A DNA stretch of 64,000 nucleotides from Spodoptera frugiperda (taxonomy: Eukaryota > Arthropoda > Insecta > Lepidoptera > Noctuidae): positions 3,906,001-3,970,000 of the forward strand of contig NC_064239.1 in the NCBI RefSeq assembly GCF_023101765.2, in the 5' to 3' direction. Positions 9,744 through 20,673 of this stretch are shown here, one piece after another. Under the pieces are notes generated by a model. That model was given only the letters and a program-made list of their open reading frames with translations, was not told the origin of the DNA and did not search any database. Made by a program: the position numbers and the translations under genes. Every line of letters begins with the position of its first letter. Position 1 is the first letter of the stretch.

Positions 9744-9930
9744 TGTACGGTTGGCGCGGTAGCTGGGCAACTGGCTGCCGTGCAACGTATCATGGTTTCG
9801 AGCAACTTTGTGTAGTTCACATAATATTATTGTTGTAGAGTCTGAGTGATATTTGTATATGAAATTTTGTATGTTTGCAAATGCACCCACGACACACGGA
9901 GAAAATATTAGGGGTGGCGACGTTTTATTT
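9744..9930 (+). mobile_element. tRNA-derived SINE family A, copy 1
   Basis: GGTTGGCGCGGTAGCTGGGC (A-box region), decayed B-box, a GTTGTAGAGTCTGAGTG region and the tail TTGCAAATGCACCCACGACA. Cleaner copies such as 32945-33122 show the B-box GGTTCGATTCC. Confidence 0.8.
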
Positions 9931-10157
9931 TAAAAAATTGAAAAATATATATTATGGTCCCAACCGCTAACCTATTTACTTTTCATAGATAAATAGTGAA
10001 ACATTCAAATATAAAGGTATAAACTAGTAGTACCAAACACTATATACTCTCGTCTCTCATATATGTATTTACCTTATATGAATATTACGGGATAAAATTG
10101 TTGCTGGCATTTCTTAGAATCTATATGAACTAAAAAATAGACACAATATTTTTACTT

Positions 10158-10290
10158 TTGACTGCACGGATAGTGCGGTGACAGGGCGACCGGCTACCGC
10201 GCAACATGCAGCGGATTGATTCCCGCACGGAGCAACTCTTTGTGTGATCCACAAATTGTTGTTTCGGGTCTGGGTGTCATGTGTATGTGA
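10158..10290 (+). mobile_element. SINE family A, truncated copy
   Basis: GACTGCACGGATAGTGCGGT, then GGATTGATTCCCGCACGGAG and TTGTTTCGGGTCTGGGTGTC. It lacks the tail. Confidence 0.75.
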
Positions 10291-10396
10291 ACAACAATAT
10301 AAAAAAATCTTATACCGATTGTCTACCAACGGCTTTATCTGTCCACTCACCGAGGTAAAAACTAATCAACTAATCAAATTAAATCAGCTGTTTTGT

Positions 10397-10728
10397 GACA
10401 AGATTCATGATCAATGATCCACATCATCAGCCCATAAGTGACCACTGCAGACCAAAGGCCTCTTCATACACGGAGAAGGTTTGAGCATTAATCACTACGC
10501 TTGCTCAATGCGGGTTGGCGATTTCAAACTTATAATTAGAAATTATAAGCCCAGATTTCTTCACGAGATGATGTGTTCGTTCACCATTTGTCAGTGGTGT
10601 CTAAAATAATCTTAGAAAATACATATAACTCGGAAAACCTCGCATTGATACTAGCCATTGGTAGGTTTCGAACTCGCACTCTGATGCATAACAAGCGCGC
10701 GTCTTAAACCACCTGGCCACCACGACAT
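10397..10728 (-). mobile_element. SINE family E, near-full copy
   Basis: On the minus strand: TGTCGTGGTGGCCAGGTGGT (A-box), GTGCGAGTTCGAAACCTACC (B-box core GTTCGAAACC), then the family body and a CTGCAGTGGTCACTTATGGG end. A clear tRNA-derived promoter region. Confidence 0.8.
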
Positions 10729-11098
10729 ATCAATGATCCACCCATCCTTTAATTCAGATTTATTTTATTGTTTTAAAACTTATTCATATATTTCGCGTTT
10801 CGGGCAGCATTTCGTATTCTGTTTGGATATTATGCTGATATTATTCAACACTATTTGGGTCAATCAAATAATATTCACCTGCTTCATTACATATTTCATT
10901 GATATGATTATAATATTTTGAAACCGCTGATTACATGTGCATAAAATTTTGTATAACGATAAACTTTTAACAATAGGATATTTATTACACACAGAAGTCC
11001 TTTAAATATATTCTGAACCTTTCAGTCAAGTGTATATGTATACCCCATTCAGGTTAATTACAATACTTACTCGTACATTACGTACATACTTAAGTATT

Positions 11099-11318
11099 AC
11101 TGGGCTTTCTTCGTTTTTCGATAACTTCTCTGTAGTATCATGGACTCATGGAGTCTGGAGATTGTGTCCAGCATATGGCAATAAGCTCACCCCTCCCTCC
11201 CCTTACATGGGACTGTAAAACAAATGGTGAAAAGTGGGGGAACATTGTACATTGGCATTACATACTGTAATGTGCAACTTTGCCTACACCTTCGGAGACA
11301 AAAGGTGTGACGTTACAC
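11099..11318 (+). mobile_element. tRNA-derived SINE family B, 5'-truncated
   Basis: Shares GGCAATAAGCTCACC, ATGGTGAAAAGTGGG, AACATTGTACATTGGCATTA and the CTTCGGAGACAAAAGG end with the full copy at 15871-16152. The tRNA-like head is missing. Confidence 0.75.
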
Positions 11319-11319
11319 G

Positions 11320-12110
11320 TTACTCATACATCAACAATGTACGGTTAACGTTACGGCATCACGACCAGTTATTGCAATAAGTGCATCGGTTTAAATTCTT
11401 GCATGGGACAGAATATATGTAATCCACAATTTAATTTTCTTAGTCTGCATGTGATATAGCATACATCTGGACGTGTCCACAACACTTGAAAATATTCAAA
11501 TAGTTTTAATTCTGCTTATAGGTACATGTATTTTTTAACATGCGGTGTGCAGCCCGCAATTAAATGCTCATGCAGCAGAGGTGCAACATAAAAACATACA
11601 CATAACATGCAATATATACCACTCGACATATGTGTCGCTCCTCCACGGAGCATCCTCAGGAGGTGTTGACTCGGCGGCTCCCGCAGCTCCAATCTATATG
11701 TTTCAAATATAATGTTTAAAAACTTGGAACAAGTATGTTTACACGTTTCCTATCTTTTTTTCACCTGAACCTAGCACTTCTTTCTCAATAGCTACACACG
11801 AATACTTCTAGTTCGTAATGAAAATACACACATACATAACATATGTTGGTATATAAGTGATAAGCCTTAACGAACGTGCCGCAAGGGAAAAGAAATGTTG
11901 TGGCATTCATTTCGCTCGGCCCAAATCTGGTTATTGCAATCATTAACTAACCGAATTAGATGGGCGCTTTCCTTCAACACACGTAATAATACTAAGATAT
12001 TATGTATTGTTTCAAATATATTATGTTGCTTGGTAATTGTAGGTAACACTTATATTTTTGTATACTTACGTATCCTTTTTGATGTTGAGATTACGTGCCT
12101 TAGCAATAGG
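11320..12110. other. No recognised feature
   Basis: Overlapping 60-77 codon frames exist on both strands at 11867-12128, but none has gene-like support. Confidence 0.35.
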
Positions 12111-12210
12111 GATGATGACGGGGTATGAAAGTTGAGAAAGTCAAAAATACGTGAGTTATATATTAAAACAATCTATCAGACGGACATTAAAATAAAAAAT
12201 TGTCATCTAT
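12111..12210 (+). mobile_element. MITE-like family J, deletion derivative
   Basis: Starts GATGATGACGGGGTATGAAA and ends GACGGACATTAAAATAAAAA. The copy at 26268-26528 has the same ends but about 160 bp more inside. Confidence 0.6.
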
Positions 12211-12228
12211 GTCATCAGTCTCTGCTTT

Positions 12229-12268
12229 ACCTCATGGGAGACAGGCGTGAAGTTATGTATGTTATGTA
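12229..12268 (+). repeat. Short repeat family K
   Basis: CATGGGAGACAGGCGTGAAG then TTATGTATG. The reverse complement occurs at 58174-58208. Probably the tail of a LINE. Confidence 0.45.
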
Positions 12269-12269
12269 A

Positions 12270-13605
12270 CGCTAGTGCAAGATTATACTAAGAGATAACA
12301 ACAAGATTCTTAGATCGGCATAAATCTATTAGGAATTTTCGGCATAACGAAAAATTTGCCTAAAATATGTAATCATAGTACCATGTGGCATTCTGCCATA
12401 AATGTAGAATTTTATGTCAATATAATTGTAAACAAAAAAGATCACCTCTTATTAAAGTTACAATAAATGAGATTTTCCTATGACAGACAAAATAAAAATA
12501 GTTGAATAATACTTCTTTACTCGGCTCTGCAATAGTTCGTCATTTGTCATCTTCTCGATCCATAAACAAGTCTCCGAGCACGTTCAATCTTTGAAACTGG
12601 AATATTTCTTAAGGCAACGCGAACTTTTTCTCAAATTCAATTTGTCGAGACAACGCAACGCAAGCCACAAGTTTTTATAACAACTGAAGGTAGATTACAT
12701 TGGAAACATAACATCATTTTAACGTAGCCAAGTCGATTTAAATAAACACAAAAATACTCGTGTCTAGTGCAAAGTAAACTTTGTGATTACGGGCAGAGCT
12801 AACACAGTTGCCTGTCGCACGAATGATCACACGCCTCCAATTTAATTTCGTATTGCTATAATGAGATCCGCTCTGAATTAATATAGGTTTTTGAATAAGG
12901 TATCTGGCGTACAAACCTCGTTTACTCCTCCTTAGATCACGTATTTTGCTCCACAATCACACATTTTATATTAACTGCTATCGAAATGTTGCTCGGTATT
13001 TCAAACTCGAGGTGTGATTTTCGCTCGTTCACACGTCAAACTTGGCCTGTGTGTACGTAAATTCAAATAAGAAAATAACTTCGGCAATATAAGTATGTAA
13101 ATCGTGTATCAAACAATGGGTGCGACGGTTCACTGGGTGCGTGATTATATTCGTGTGACTAGGTAAATATCGCGGCTCTGCTTGGAATATAAATATTTGT
13201 TTGTTTTTGTAACGTGTTTGTATGCGGTCACGTATGACGTGGTTTGACGGAGACTTCTGTTTGTTTAGGGACTTTAGGGAAATTAACTTACCATCAGGAA
13301 ATATTATTTTTACACTGGGCTACAATTTCGTTATAGTTTCAAATAATCAAAAGAAAATAAAGTGTACCTGCAGTTTGCTATTCGAAATCTTTTGAAAGTT
13401 ACATTAAAGTATATGTACCTGATTTTACCTAATGATACATAGACAGAAACGCTTTGCTTTACATATATGACAAAATTAAGTACCTAAGTATGTAACTGTA
13501 GTACATACCTCAAGGCCGATGAAAAGCCTGTACGTAATTTATAGCCGTGAACCAATCAATCACAGGTAGTCTAGACTACTAGTATGCTTGCTAAGATTGA
13601 TTTAT
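12270..13605. other. No recognised feature
   Basis: Unique sequence with a modest GC rise near 12760-13060. A 72-codon minus-strand frame (12956-12738) was not accepted. Confidence 0.35.
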
Positions 13606-13609
13606 AAGC

Positions 13610-13850
13610 CGCCTCAAGGATGTGGTTGGCGACGGCGAGCTCTCGCGTCTAGCGTTGGTTCAGGCCATGGTGTGGAGCGAGGAAGACTGGGATGTCTTTT
13701 CCTCCTTCTGCGAAGCTGACTTGCTAGCTAAGAAGGCGGCGGGGCGCGTGGGGTATCGAACCTCGTGGTTTTTAGTCAGTAAGAGTCCGACACTCTATAT
13801 CGCCTCGCCCAAGGCGGGAGAAGTAATTGGATGATATACCACACTCAAAA
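13610..13850 (+). pseudogene. R1-clade LINE fragment: C-terminus of the polymerase plus 3' UTR (family C)
   Basis: The frame encodes LALVQAMVWSEEDWDVFSSF followed by CEADLLAKKAAGRV. This resembles the extreme C-terminus of R1-group non-LTR polymerases, where a W-D-x-[VI]-x-S-F-C-E pattern follows a lost endonuclease/RT. The frame then joins GTGGTTTTTAGTCAGTAAGA, the family C 3' UTR, ending GGCGGGAGAAGTAATTGGAT and an A-rich tail. The 5' part of that UTR is deleted. This copy and the one at 42725-43241 show that the many short family C repeats are the 3' ends of one LINE family. 5' truncation means it is inactive. Confidence 0.7.
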
Positions 13851-13859
13851 AAATGATTG

Positions 13860-14267
13860 ATTAATAAGACAACGAACAATTTTATTAGTATTACAAATTA
13901 GTCATCTGTATCGAAAACAATTGCTACTACCCAGTTCTATTGAATGACTCTGAGTACGAAAGTAAGTAATATTTAGTTAAAGTCTAGTCCTTCAACACAA
14001 TCTTAAAGCAACAAAAAACTAGGAAAAGCTACAAACCCTCTTAAGTAGAAAGATGAGAGGCGATGTATGTAAGCAATCAGCCAGACAGCCAATCAGAGAC
14101 TTCTATCGGGAATAAATTATTCCGATGCGAAAGTAAACAGTGAATGAATGTGCCTAATGAACTTGGATACAATCATATTATCTCTTATCTAGTCCTTATT
14201 CATCGCTGTAATCATATATTTTTCTTCATATCAACGGGTTTATGTGTTATGTTTTTTCCGTATTGTA
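13860..14267. other. No recognised feature
   Basis: AT-rich sequence with no recognised repeat or exon signal. Confidence 0.35.
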
Positions 14268-14345
14268 TATACCGTGGTAGCCCGGAATTTTAAGACGCCC
14301 GTTTCTCATGCATGCAGGTGCGGATTGAAAACCTACCAACGGCAA
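14268..14345 (+). mobile_element. SINE family E, head only
   Basis: CCGTGGTAGCCCGGAATTTT, then GTGCGGATTGAAAACCTACC. This is the tRNA-like part with a decayed B-box; the body is lost. Confidence 0.55.
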
Positions 14346-14387
14346 GAAGCAATGTAACTTTCCGAGTTTGGCTTTCACCAATCACAT

Positions 14388-14512
14388 CTTCCTCGCACAG
14401 CTACATAGCTTAGTATCAGTAAAAACCGTCACATACTTTCACAGTTTAGCTATTACATCTTCACAGCAGAGCTAAATAGCACATCTCTCATGGAAAGGCA
14501 CCCTTAAGTAAT
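14388..14512 (+). mobile_element. MITE family L, partial
   Basis: CATCTTCCTCGCACAGCTAC, TTAGCTATTACATCTTC and TAGCACATCTCTCATGGAAA match the right part of the element at 45452-45732. Confidence 0.6.
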
Positions 14513-14514
14513 TA

Positions 14515-15080
14515 ATTCTGAGACATTGGAAGGCAGTTAAACCGTACTGTATACAGTGTATACTAATTTACTCAAACAAAGATCAGCAACGTATTCACTG
14601 ATCTCATTACACTCTCTTTGACATAAAGATTAATTTCGCGTAAACTTTGGTTCGTCAAGTACACAATTATTGGGGGAAGTATAGCTTTTAGTGTATATGT
14701 GTATGTATGGGTGGCGTTTTTATGTTGTTTTTATTACTTTCCATGTAAGCTTTCCTGTATGAGCGTCTGGTAAATAAATGCTCGTGGTAAACAAACGGCT
14801 TATCTCTTGAGCCGTAATGAGTCATGCGCTACATCTGTATAGCTCTGCAAACGCAATATAGAGAGTCTGCCACGAAATTATTATTTCAAAGGTTATAAGG
14901 GCAATAGTGTAGTAGTCACCTGTGTTTATGTATACGTAGATTGGGGATATTAGAGTGGGGAGCTGGTCTAGAAGTCGCAAATATTTGTAGACAAAAATTT
15001 GATTTTCAAATGATGAAGAGTAATTATTATGACTTGTGTTATAAATAGTATACCTAACTGATGAAAATGAAAGGATATAT
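14515..15080. other. No recognised feature
   Basis: Unique AT-rich sequence. Confidence 0.35.
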
Positions 15081-15081
15081 G

Positions 15082-15216
15082 CCTGATCCGGTCTAGAGCT
15101 GTAGACTATTTAGCGGATTTACCGGGACTCCGGCTCGAAAAGTAGTAGGAACGAGATGATTTTTAGTCAGTAAGAGTCTGACACTTCCCTCTCGCCCATG
15201 GCGGGAACAGAAAAAA
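15082..15216 (+). mobile_element. R1-type LINE 3' UTR (family C)
   Basis: GCCTGATCCGGTCTAGAGCT, ACCGGGACTCCGGCTCGAAA, TTTTTAGTCAGTAAGAGTCT, ending in an A-rich tail. 5'-truncated. Confidence 0.7.
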
Positions 15217-15219
15217 GCT

Positions 15220-15765
15220 TTTTTGTCGTGTCAAACTTGACTTCATATCGTATTAGTTATGTTTTGCGGCACTACCTAATACAAGCATATAACCTCTTTA
15301 AACCAATACAAGCATACAACAACAATCCCTTAATACATTTCCTATGCAAAGCGTAAACACGGGTCATTGATCCAGCGAAGTGCACTGTAGTGTTCAAAGC
15401 AGTGACAGCCCAGCCGACCACAACGTTTGACCGAAACACTGGTTTGTGGTCACGCCAGTTACCTTGTACTTAGATTCTAAGTTAATTAACTAGAGCTAAG
15501 GAGTTTCAGCCCTATTTGTGTGTAGTTAAGCTGTTTATTCGATTGAGATTTTTTTTGTGTTTAAGTAAATCTATTTAAACAATGTTATTCGTTTAAAAAA
15601 CAAGGTTTGTTGAAAATAACAGGCTCGTTTTAAAAGCAGTTATTACACAAAACAAATAAAATGGTTCAACAATAAACAACTACCTTTTTAGTGGGATTGT
15701 GTATAACTGTGTAACTAATTGTTTTTTTAAGGGTAAAAGCATCGAGTCTGAAAAAACATTTTTTT
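15220..15765. other. No recognised feature
   Basis: A slightly GC-richer stretch at 15360-15480 has no match elsewhere in the window. Confidence 0.35.
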
Positions 15766-15767
15766 TT

Positions 15768-15856
15768 AAGTCTTTGACTGCCAATAGAAATCTGTTGAAG
15801 ACAAATCCTTCGCTAAAGTCGGTCACCGGTGACCACCACGGCGCTCAATGTGTTAA
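15768..15856 (+). repeat. Small repeat family I, copy 1
   Basis: AAGTCTTTGACTGCCAATAG ... GGTCACCGGTGACCACCACG ... AATGTGTTAA. Bounded by AAG/TTAA-like ends and holding a GGTCACCGGTGACC palindrome. Also at 30408-30498 and 62638-62730. Confidence 0.6.
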
Positions 15857-15870
15857 ATAAAAAAATATGT

Positions 15871-16152
15871 TTAGTAAGGTCGAGTAGTCGCAAGTACGAC
15901 TGCAGGACTAGAAGTCTCGGGTTCGATTCCCGGGTCGAAGAAAGTATTACTGGAGTATTTTCGGTTTTTCCAAAATTTATCAGTAGTAGCGCGGAGTCTG
16001 GAATTGTGCCTAGTATATGGCATAGGCACCACCTATTACATGGGACTTACAACATAAATTATGAAAAGTGGGTGTACATTGTACAGTGGCATTACGTGTC
16101 ATAATGTGCACCTCTGCCTACCCCTTCGGGGATAAAGGGCGTGACGATATAA
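15871..16152 (+). mobile_element. SINE family B, full copy with B-box
   Basis: Head GTCGAGTAGTCGCAAGTACG, B-box in GGGTTCGATTCCCGGGTCG, body GCGGAGTCTGGAATTGTG, tail GTGGGTGTACATTGTACAGT and CCCTTCGGGGATAAAGGGCG. The head is tRNA-like, so pol III transcription is expected from family knowledge. Confidence 0.85.
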
Positions 16153-16540
16153 TAAATAATAATAAAAAAATAAAAATGTGACACCTCTACGGTAAAAACA
16201 TGCGAGTCTGAAATAATCCTTACTTATCATATTCATATTTTATTTTTATTTTTGAAAATATTAATATGCTTTTCGGAACAAAGATAAAGTTTTGTTATTA
16301 TTAGAATTTCTATCGAGATCTACGAGACATTTATTCGTGGTATAGTGGGCAATATTTATTTCGGGCTGCGTGAATTTTTGAAGTCTGTTTCAACACGTAA
16401 AAAAAATATGTGAAAAATTTCAACTACGTAGCACCATGTGCGGATTTGAAATGGAAATTTTTAGATTTGTTTTACGAATAGTGCAGTGTGTTAGGCTTAA
16501 AGGAAACAAATCCCCAAAAAACTTTCCAATACCTGTACCC

Positions 16541-16688
16541 TCAGTACGAGCTTACTTTACGTTTAAAGTAATCGAAACGAGACCTCGTTCGGTGTTCTGA
16601 TTGGCCGGCTCGAATAAACCAACCAATCACAGCGCCGAAAGCGCTCTCGTTTCCATTACTTTAAAGTGTAAAGCAAACTCGTACTAAG
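16541..16688. mobile_element. MITE family H, complete
   Basis: Ends pair almost throughout: the left half has AGTACGAGCTTACTTTACG, TTTAAAGTAATCGAAACGAG and TTCTGATTGGCCGG. The right half has ACCAATCACAGCGCC, CTCGTTTCCATTACTTTAAA and AGCAAACTCGTACT. About 148 bp, no coding capacity. Its half copy is at 3783-3866. Confidence 0.75.
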
Positions 16689-16689
16689 G

Positions 16690-17385
16690 TCCGAACCTCA
16701 CCACGAAACTTTGAATTAAAACTCTCAAGTTCAAAAACAAAGAACAAAAATAATTTATAATTCACTTGAACACAACATACAAAACACATTTCAAAAGCAT
16801 AATGCACGAAAAAGAGTATCATGTATCAAGTTAGACAACTTCAACAAAATAAATGAGGCAACAACATGGAATGCGCCTAGGCAATCATTCATTAACAACG
16901 AGAATTTTCGGCTATTATATTATTCAGAAAGAAATTCCCATGTGTGGCATTCATTACTTTTTCATTGAAACCTTTCAAAAGAGCTGTGTGAGTCTGCATG
17001 TCCCAGGAGACGAGATAGTAAAGTCAGCAAGTTTAATAAATTAGTATTGCTGCTCATACATTGTCAATATGGGCACGTGCTTGTATGTATCTATTGTAAA
17101 GTCCAAAGAATCTCTCACAATGACTAGACTATCCTTCTAAAGGTACAATAAAAGATACATAAAATCACGTTTCTCATTCCCCGGCGGAGTAAGCAGAAGT
17201 CGTAGTCGAAGAGTAATTCTATTTAGAGATTTTTGTGACGTTTTAAATTATTTACTTCTAAAAATGTCTATACTGAAAATTCAATCTACAATTGTTAATT
17301 TAAGTCTGGAAAATTGAGTACCTACTTGATTCTTCAGACTTTTAATTTACTTTTTAAAAACGTTGTCCTAAGTAATCTCTAGTAT
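16690..17385. other. No recognised feature
   Basis: AT-rich, unique. A 63-codon frame at 16853-17044 is not convincing. Confidence 0.35.
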
Positions 17386-17532
17386 CGTGGGTGCGTTTAC
17401 AAACATACAATTTCACCTATACAACACACCCAAACCAGAAACAACAATTTGTGGAACAAAGAGTTGCTCCATGCGGGTATCGAACTCACGACAGGTTGCA
17501 CGGCAGCCCACCTACCGCATCAACCGTACAAT
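17386..17532 (-). mobile_element. SINE family A
   Basis: Minus strand: GATTGTACGGTTGATGCGGT, B-box region GAGTTCGATACCCGCATGGA, tail TTTGTAAACGCACCCACG. Confidence 0.75.
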
Positions 17533-17534
17533 CT

Positions 17535-20470
17535 ACATATTACATGATTTTTTGGAATATAGAAACATGAATACTGCCTCTATGGTCCTCCAGTGATTTC
17601 TAAAGAAATTAGCCTTCATTATTAATTCCAGAGAAAAATATATAATTTGGGATTATAAAAAATAAAATATACTTTCCTTTCATTCTTATTTAAAAGTCAG
17701 TGAAACGCTTTGTATAATTTTCATTACGATGCATTGAAAATTTAAAACATTGTTAGAACACTCCCTAATGAATTAATTTTAAAATGATAAAAAAGATATT
17801 ATAAGAAAATATTATTCTAAATTAATCATTGTCATTTTTCTTAATGTAAAAACGTTTGACATACAATGATATATGAATAGTTTGATTGGTAAAGCTGTGA
17901 GATGAATTATTTATTATAGTCCAAAGATGTCAGGCGATTTTTGGACTGAAGAAAAAAGCACTTAAAAATAAGACACAAAAAATGTGCAGTCAACCAGATT
18001 ATTTAAGCTGTGACTAGTCAATTTCTACCAACGTTCTATAACTTTGATTAGTAATTAATTAATTTTGAACACAAAACAGAGAAATTGTTCTCTATTCTGT
18101 AGCTTTGAGAGCCTGTGTACAAACTTTACTAACAAATTCAACAAAACCTATTTTTTTTTTATACCGTGTTAACATAATAATAAATAAATACAATTTTCGC
18201 CACCTTTGTTGAAATAAATGGGCCTTCCTATTTTCAGTAGCGTTGTGTTTAAGTTTCCAGGATCTCCTTTATGTCATATCAGTCCCTATATATTCCAGTA
18301 AAAGCTGGTCCAGAAAATGTTAATTGACAGACTTGTTGCAGAGATTTGTACAAAGAGACAAGTTATATCCTCCCTGTCCTTTCTCCAGAAAACATATCTA
18401 AAAGGACTGAACGGGAAAGTGGTGTCGTAACAATAACTACTGCCTTATAAAGTCGGTAAAATGAATAGTCTGGAGTATTTCAAGTAAAAATATATGACGG
18501 TCGCGTACCAGGGGATCATACATCATGCGAAAGTTGCCACAGTTCCAGGTAAAGTTGGATATCACTACGACTCTCCGGTGACGTACCATAATGTGACTTT
18601 CCTAAGGAACTTTTTCACGTTTTTGTAAGGCGTAATATGACGAACGGAGCGACCATGTCACGATAATGTTGTTTTGTGATTATGTCGTAGAACAAGACAA
18701 AAGTAACTGATATTTTTTTCGTGATCTTATTTCTTTTTGGTTGGTAAAATAGTGAAGGTGGCTTGGTGATAAGTTTTTTGTTGTTTTTTCCTTGTGCTTC
18801 GTTTATTTGTTGGATAAAGAAGTTGTGGGAAGATTTCCCCGCACGCTACAATATTTATTGACTAAACCACAAATCTTACAATCTGTCTGAAGATTGACAT
18901 TTAAGATAATCGTTACAAATAAAACTTTGAAATCATGGTCCTAGAAAGGGGTGCCCGTGTTAAGTACCACGTAAAACCAATTCGTATGCTAAACCTAGAC
19001 AAAACGAAGAGAAAAAGAGTTCAATGTGGATAAAATATTACTCGAGCAATATGACACAGAATTTACAAAACACTACAACGTCGAGATGTAAGATACAACG
19101 TTTACCAACATCTTGCTTTCTGGAGCGTCGATTTTAAGTCGTTCACACAACCTCGCTTACAGGGCTCAGAATAAATAAAGCCGCAAATATATATATCTAG
19201 GAAAGCGTGAGTGAGTGTTTATAGTGACAATAATGTGAGGGTAGCGACAGGATTCTCCCTGAACACCATTAAGTAAACCGACCCAGGTACCAAATTCTTA
19301 TATATTGCACGAGACAAGAAATGGCTGACAGAAAATAAATAGGTTTTTGCATTTCCAGTTTGCGGTTCGCCAATACTTCAACGATTACTTTTGCACTTTG
19401 TAATCCCGGGTGTATGGACCCGGAAAAGCACTATATGTTTCCCTAGTGACTGTGATTAAGAATTATTTATTCGTATCTGTAGTGCGCATGTGTGTATATT
19501 TTATTTAAGTTAAAGTTACTTTTTTGTTTGAGAACTTTTGACGTGCGTGCTCTATATATCAATTGATGAACAGATGGGAAATGGTAGTTGCCCTATATAA
19601 TTCATGTGACCTACTAAACAGATGTTAAATATTGGAATGTAGGTACTACAATTTACATAATAGTATCACTAATAGAAATAACCACAGACGCTACATATGT
19701 TTTATAATCAACAGCATTCCGGTTGTATTGCGACCAATTACAATACTTTTACATATATAAACAGCTGGTCAATTGTCAATCTACACAATTACAATTTAAA
19801 CACACATTTTGAACATCAAACAAAATTATGCAAATGGCAATATTGCTGAATCGTTCAAATCGGCGATTATAACCCGAATCGATTGTTCGAAATCATATCG
19901 GTTGAAAGGCAAATTAATCATAGTGTATTGACGAAACTAACTAAACAGCATTTTGCATAACAAATGCGGCGAACATCACTAGTAAATGTATCGATACATT
20001 TTCAATCGATGTTTGTTCACATGCTTAGTTTGTTTGTATTTAGTGTTTTGACAGCTTTAGGAATAAACCGAAGTGTGCAAAAATCGACCGCTTTTGTGAA
20101 TATACAATTTTAGTGTTGACACTATATTCTATATATTTTTGCTTCGCTTTGTAATATTTTTGTGGTAGTAAATGTTTATGTAAAATTGTAAACTATATGA
20201 GAATTGAACCTATTCCTAATGGACATTGTTTCTGTTTTGTGCGATAGCGACATATACAAATATTATTGAATGAATCAAACTGCACTGGCACTGCATCTAC
20301 CACTACTTTCAACTCAAATAGTAACAGGTCTTTATTTCCTCAAAGAGCCAGGCAGTTACACTTTTCCCAGTTTTGTTATACTTCTCATATATAAAAGTTT
20401 GCACTATGAACAAGTGGTTTTACCTTCTAACAACAAAAATAGTGAATTTATCGTATCACAACTACATAAT
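17535..20470. other. Longest interval without a recognised feature
   Basis: About 2.9 kb of AT-rich unique sequence with no open frame above 60 codons. Slightly GC-richer patches near 18480-18680 and 18940-19280 have no counterpart elsewhere in the window. An intron or regulatory region cannot be excluded. Confidence 0.35.
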
Positions 20471-20474
20471 ATCA

Positions 20475-20671
20475 TTAAACTAAAAATAACGGTTTACCCA
20501 CGTGCAATTTACCTACTGAGAAAATCTCTACTAGTTTCAAGTCAAATACGGACTCTTACACGTAAGGAGCGTGGGTGGACGCGGCGTCGTATCGCGGTAT
20601 AGTAGGCAGGCTACATTTACGTGGGAACAGTTATTTTTAGTTAGTTTAGTATGTTTCACGATAGTTATTAG
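20475..20671 (+). mobile_element. F2 hairpin element abutting a LINE fragment
   Basis: Core CTACTAGTTTCAAGTC, GGACTCTTACACGTAAGGAG, GACGCGGCGTCGTATCGCGG and 3' tail TTAGTATGTTTCACGATAGT. Terminal pairing uses CCCACGT (left, about 20498) and ACGTGGG (right, about 20619). The tail ends directly at the 5' break of the LINE at 20674, so one of the two insertions used the other's edge or a deletion joined them. Confidence 0.65.
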
Positions 20672-20673
20672 AT

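Noticed and set aside
15890..15945. True tRNA gene (GGGTTCGATTCCC B-box)
   Set aside because: The tRNA-like head continues into the SINE B body present at other sites, and a cloverleaf with anticodon arm is not preserved.
20270..20602. 110-codon plus-strand frame as a gene
   Set aside because: Its last third lies in the F2 hairpin element and the rest is AT-driven with no motif; such lengths occur by chance here.
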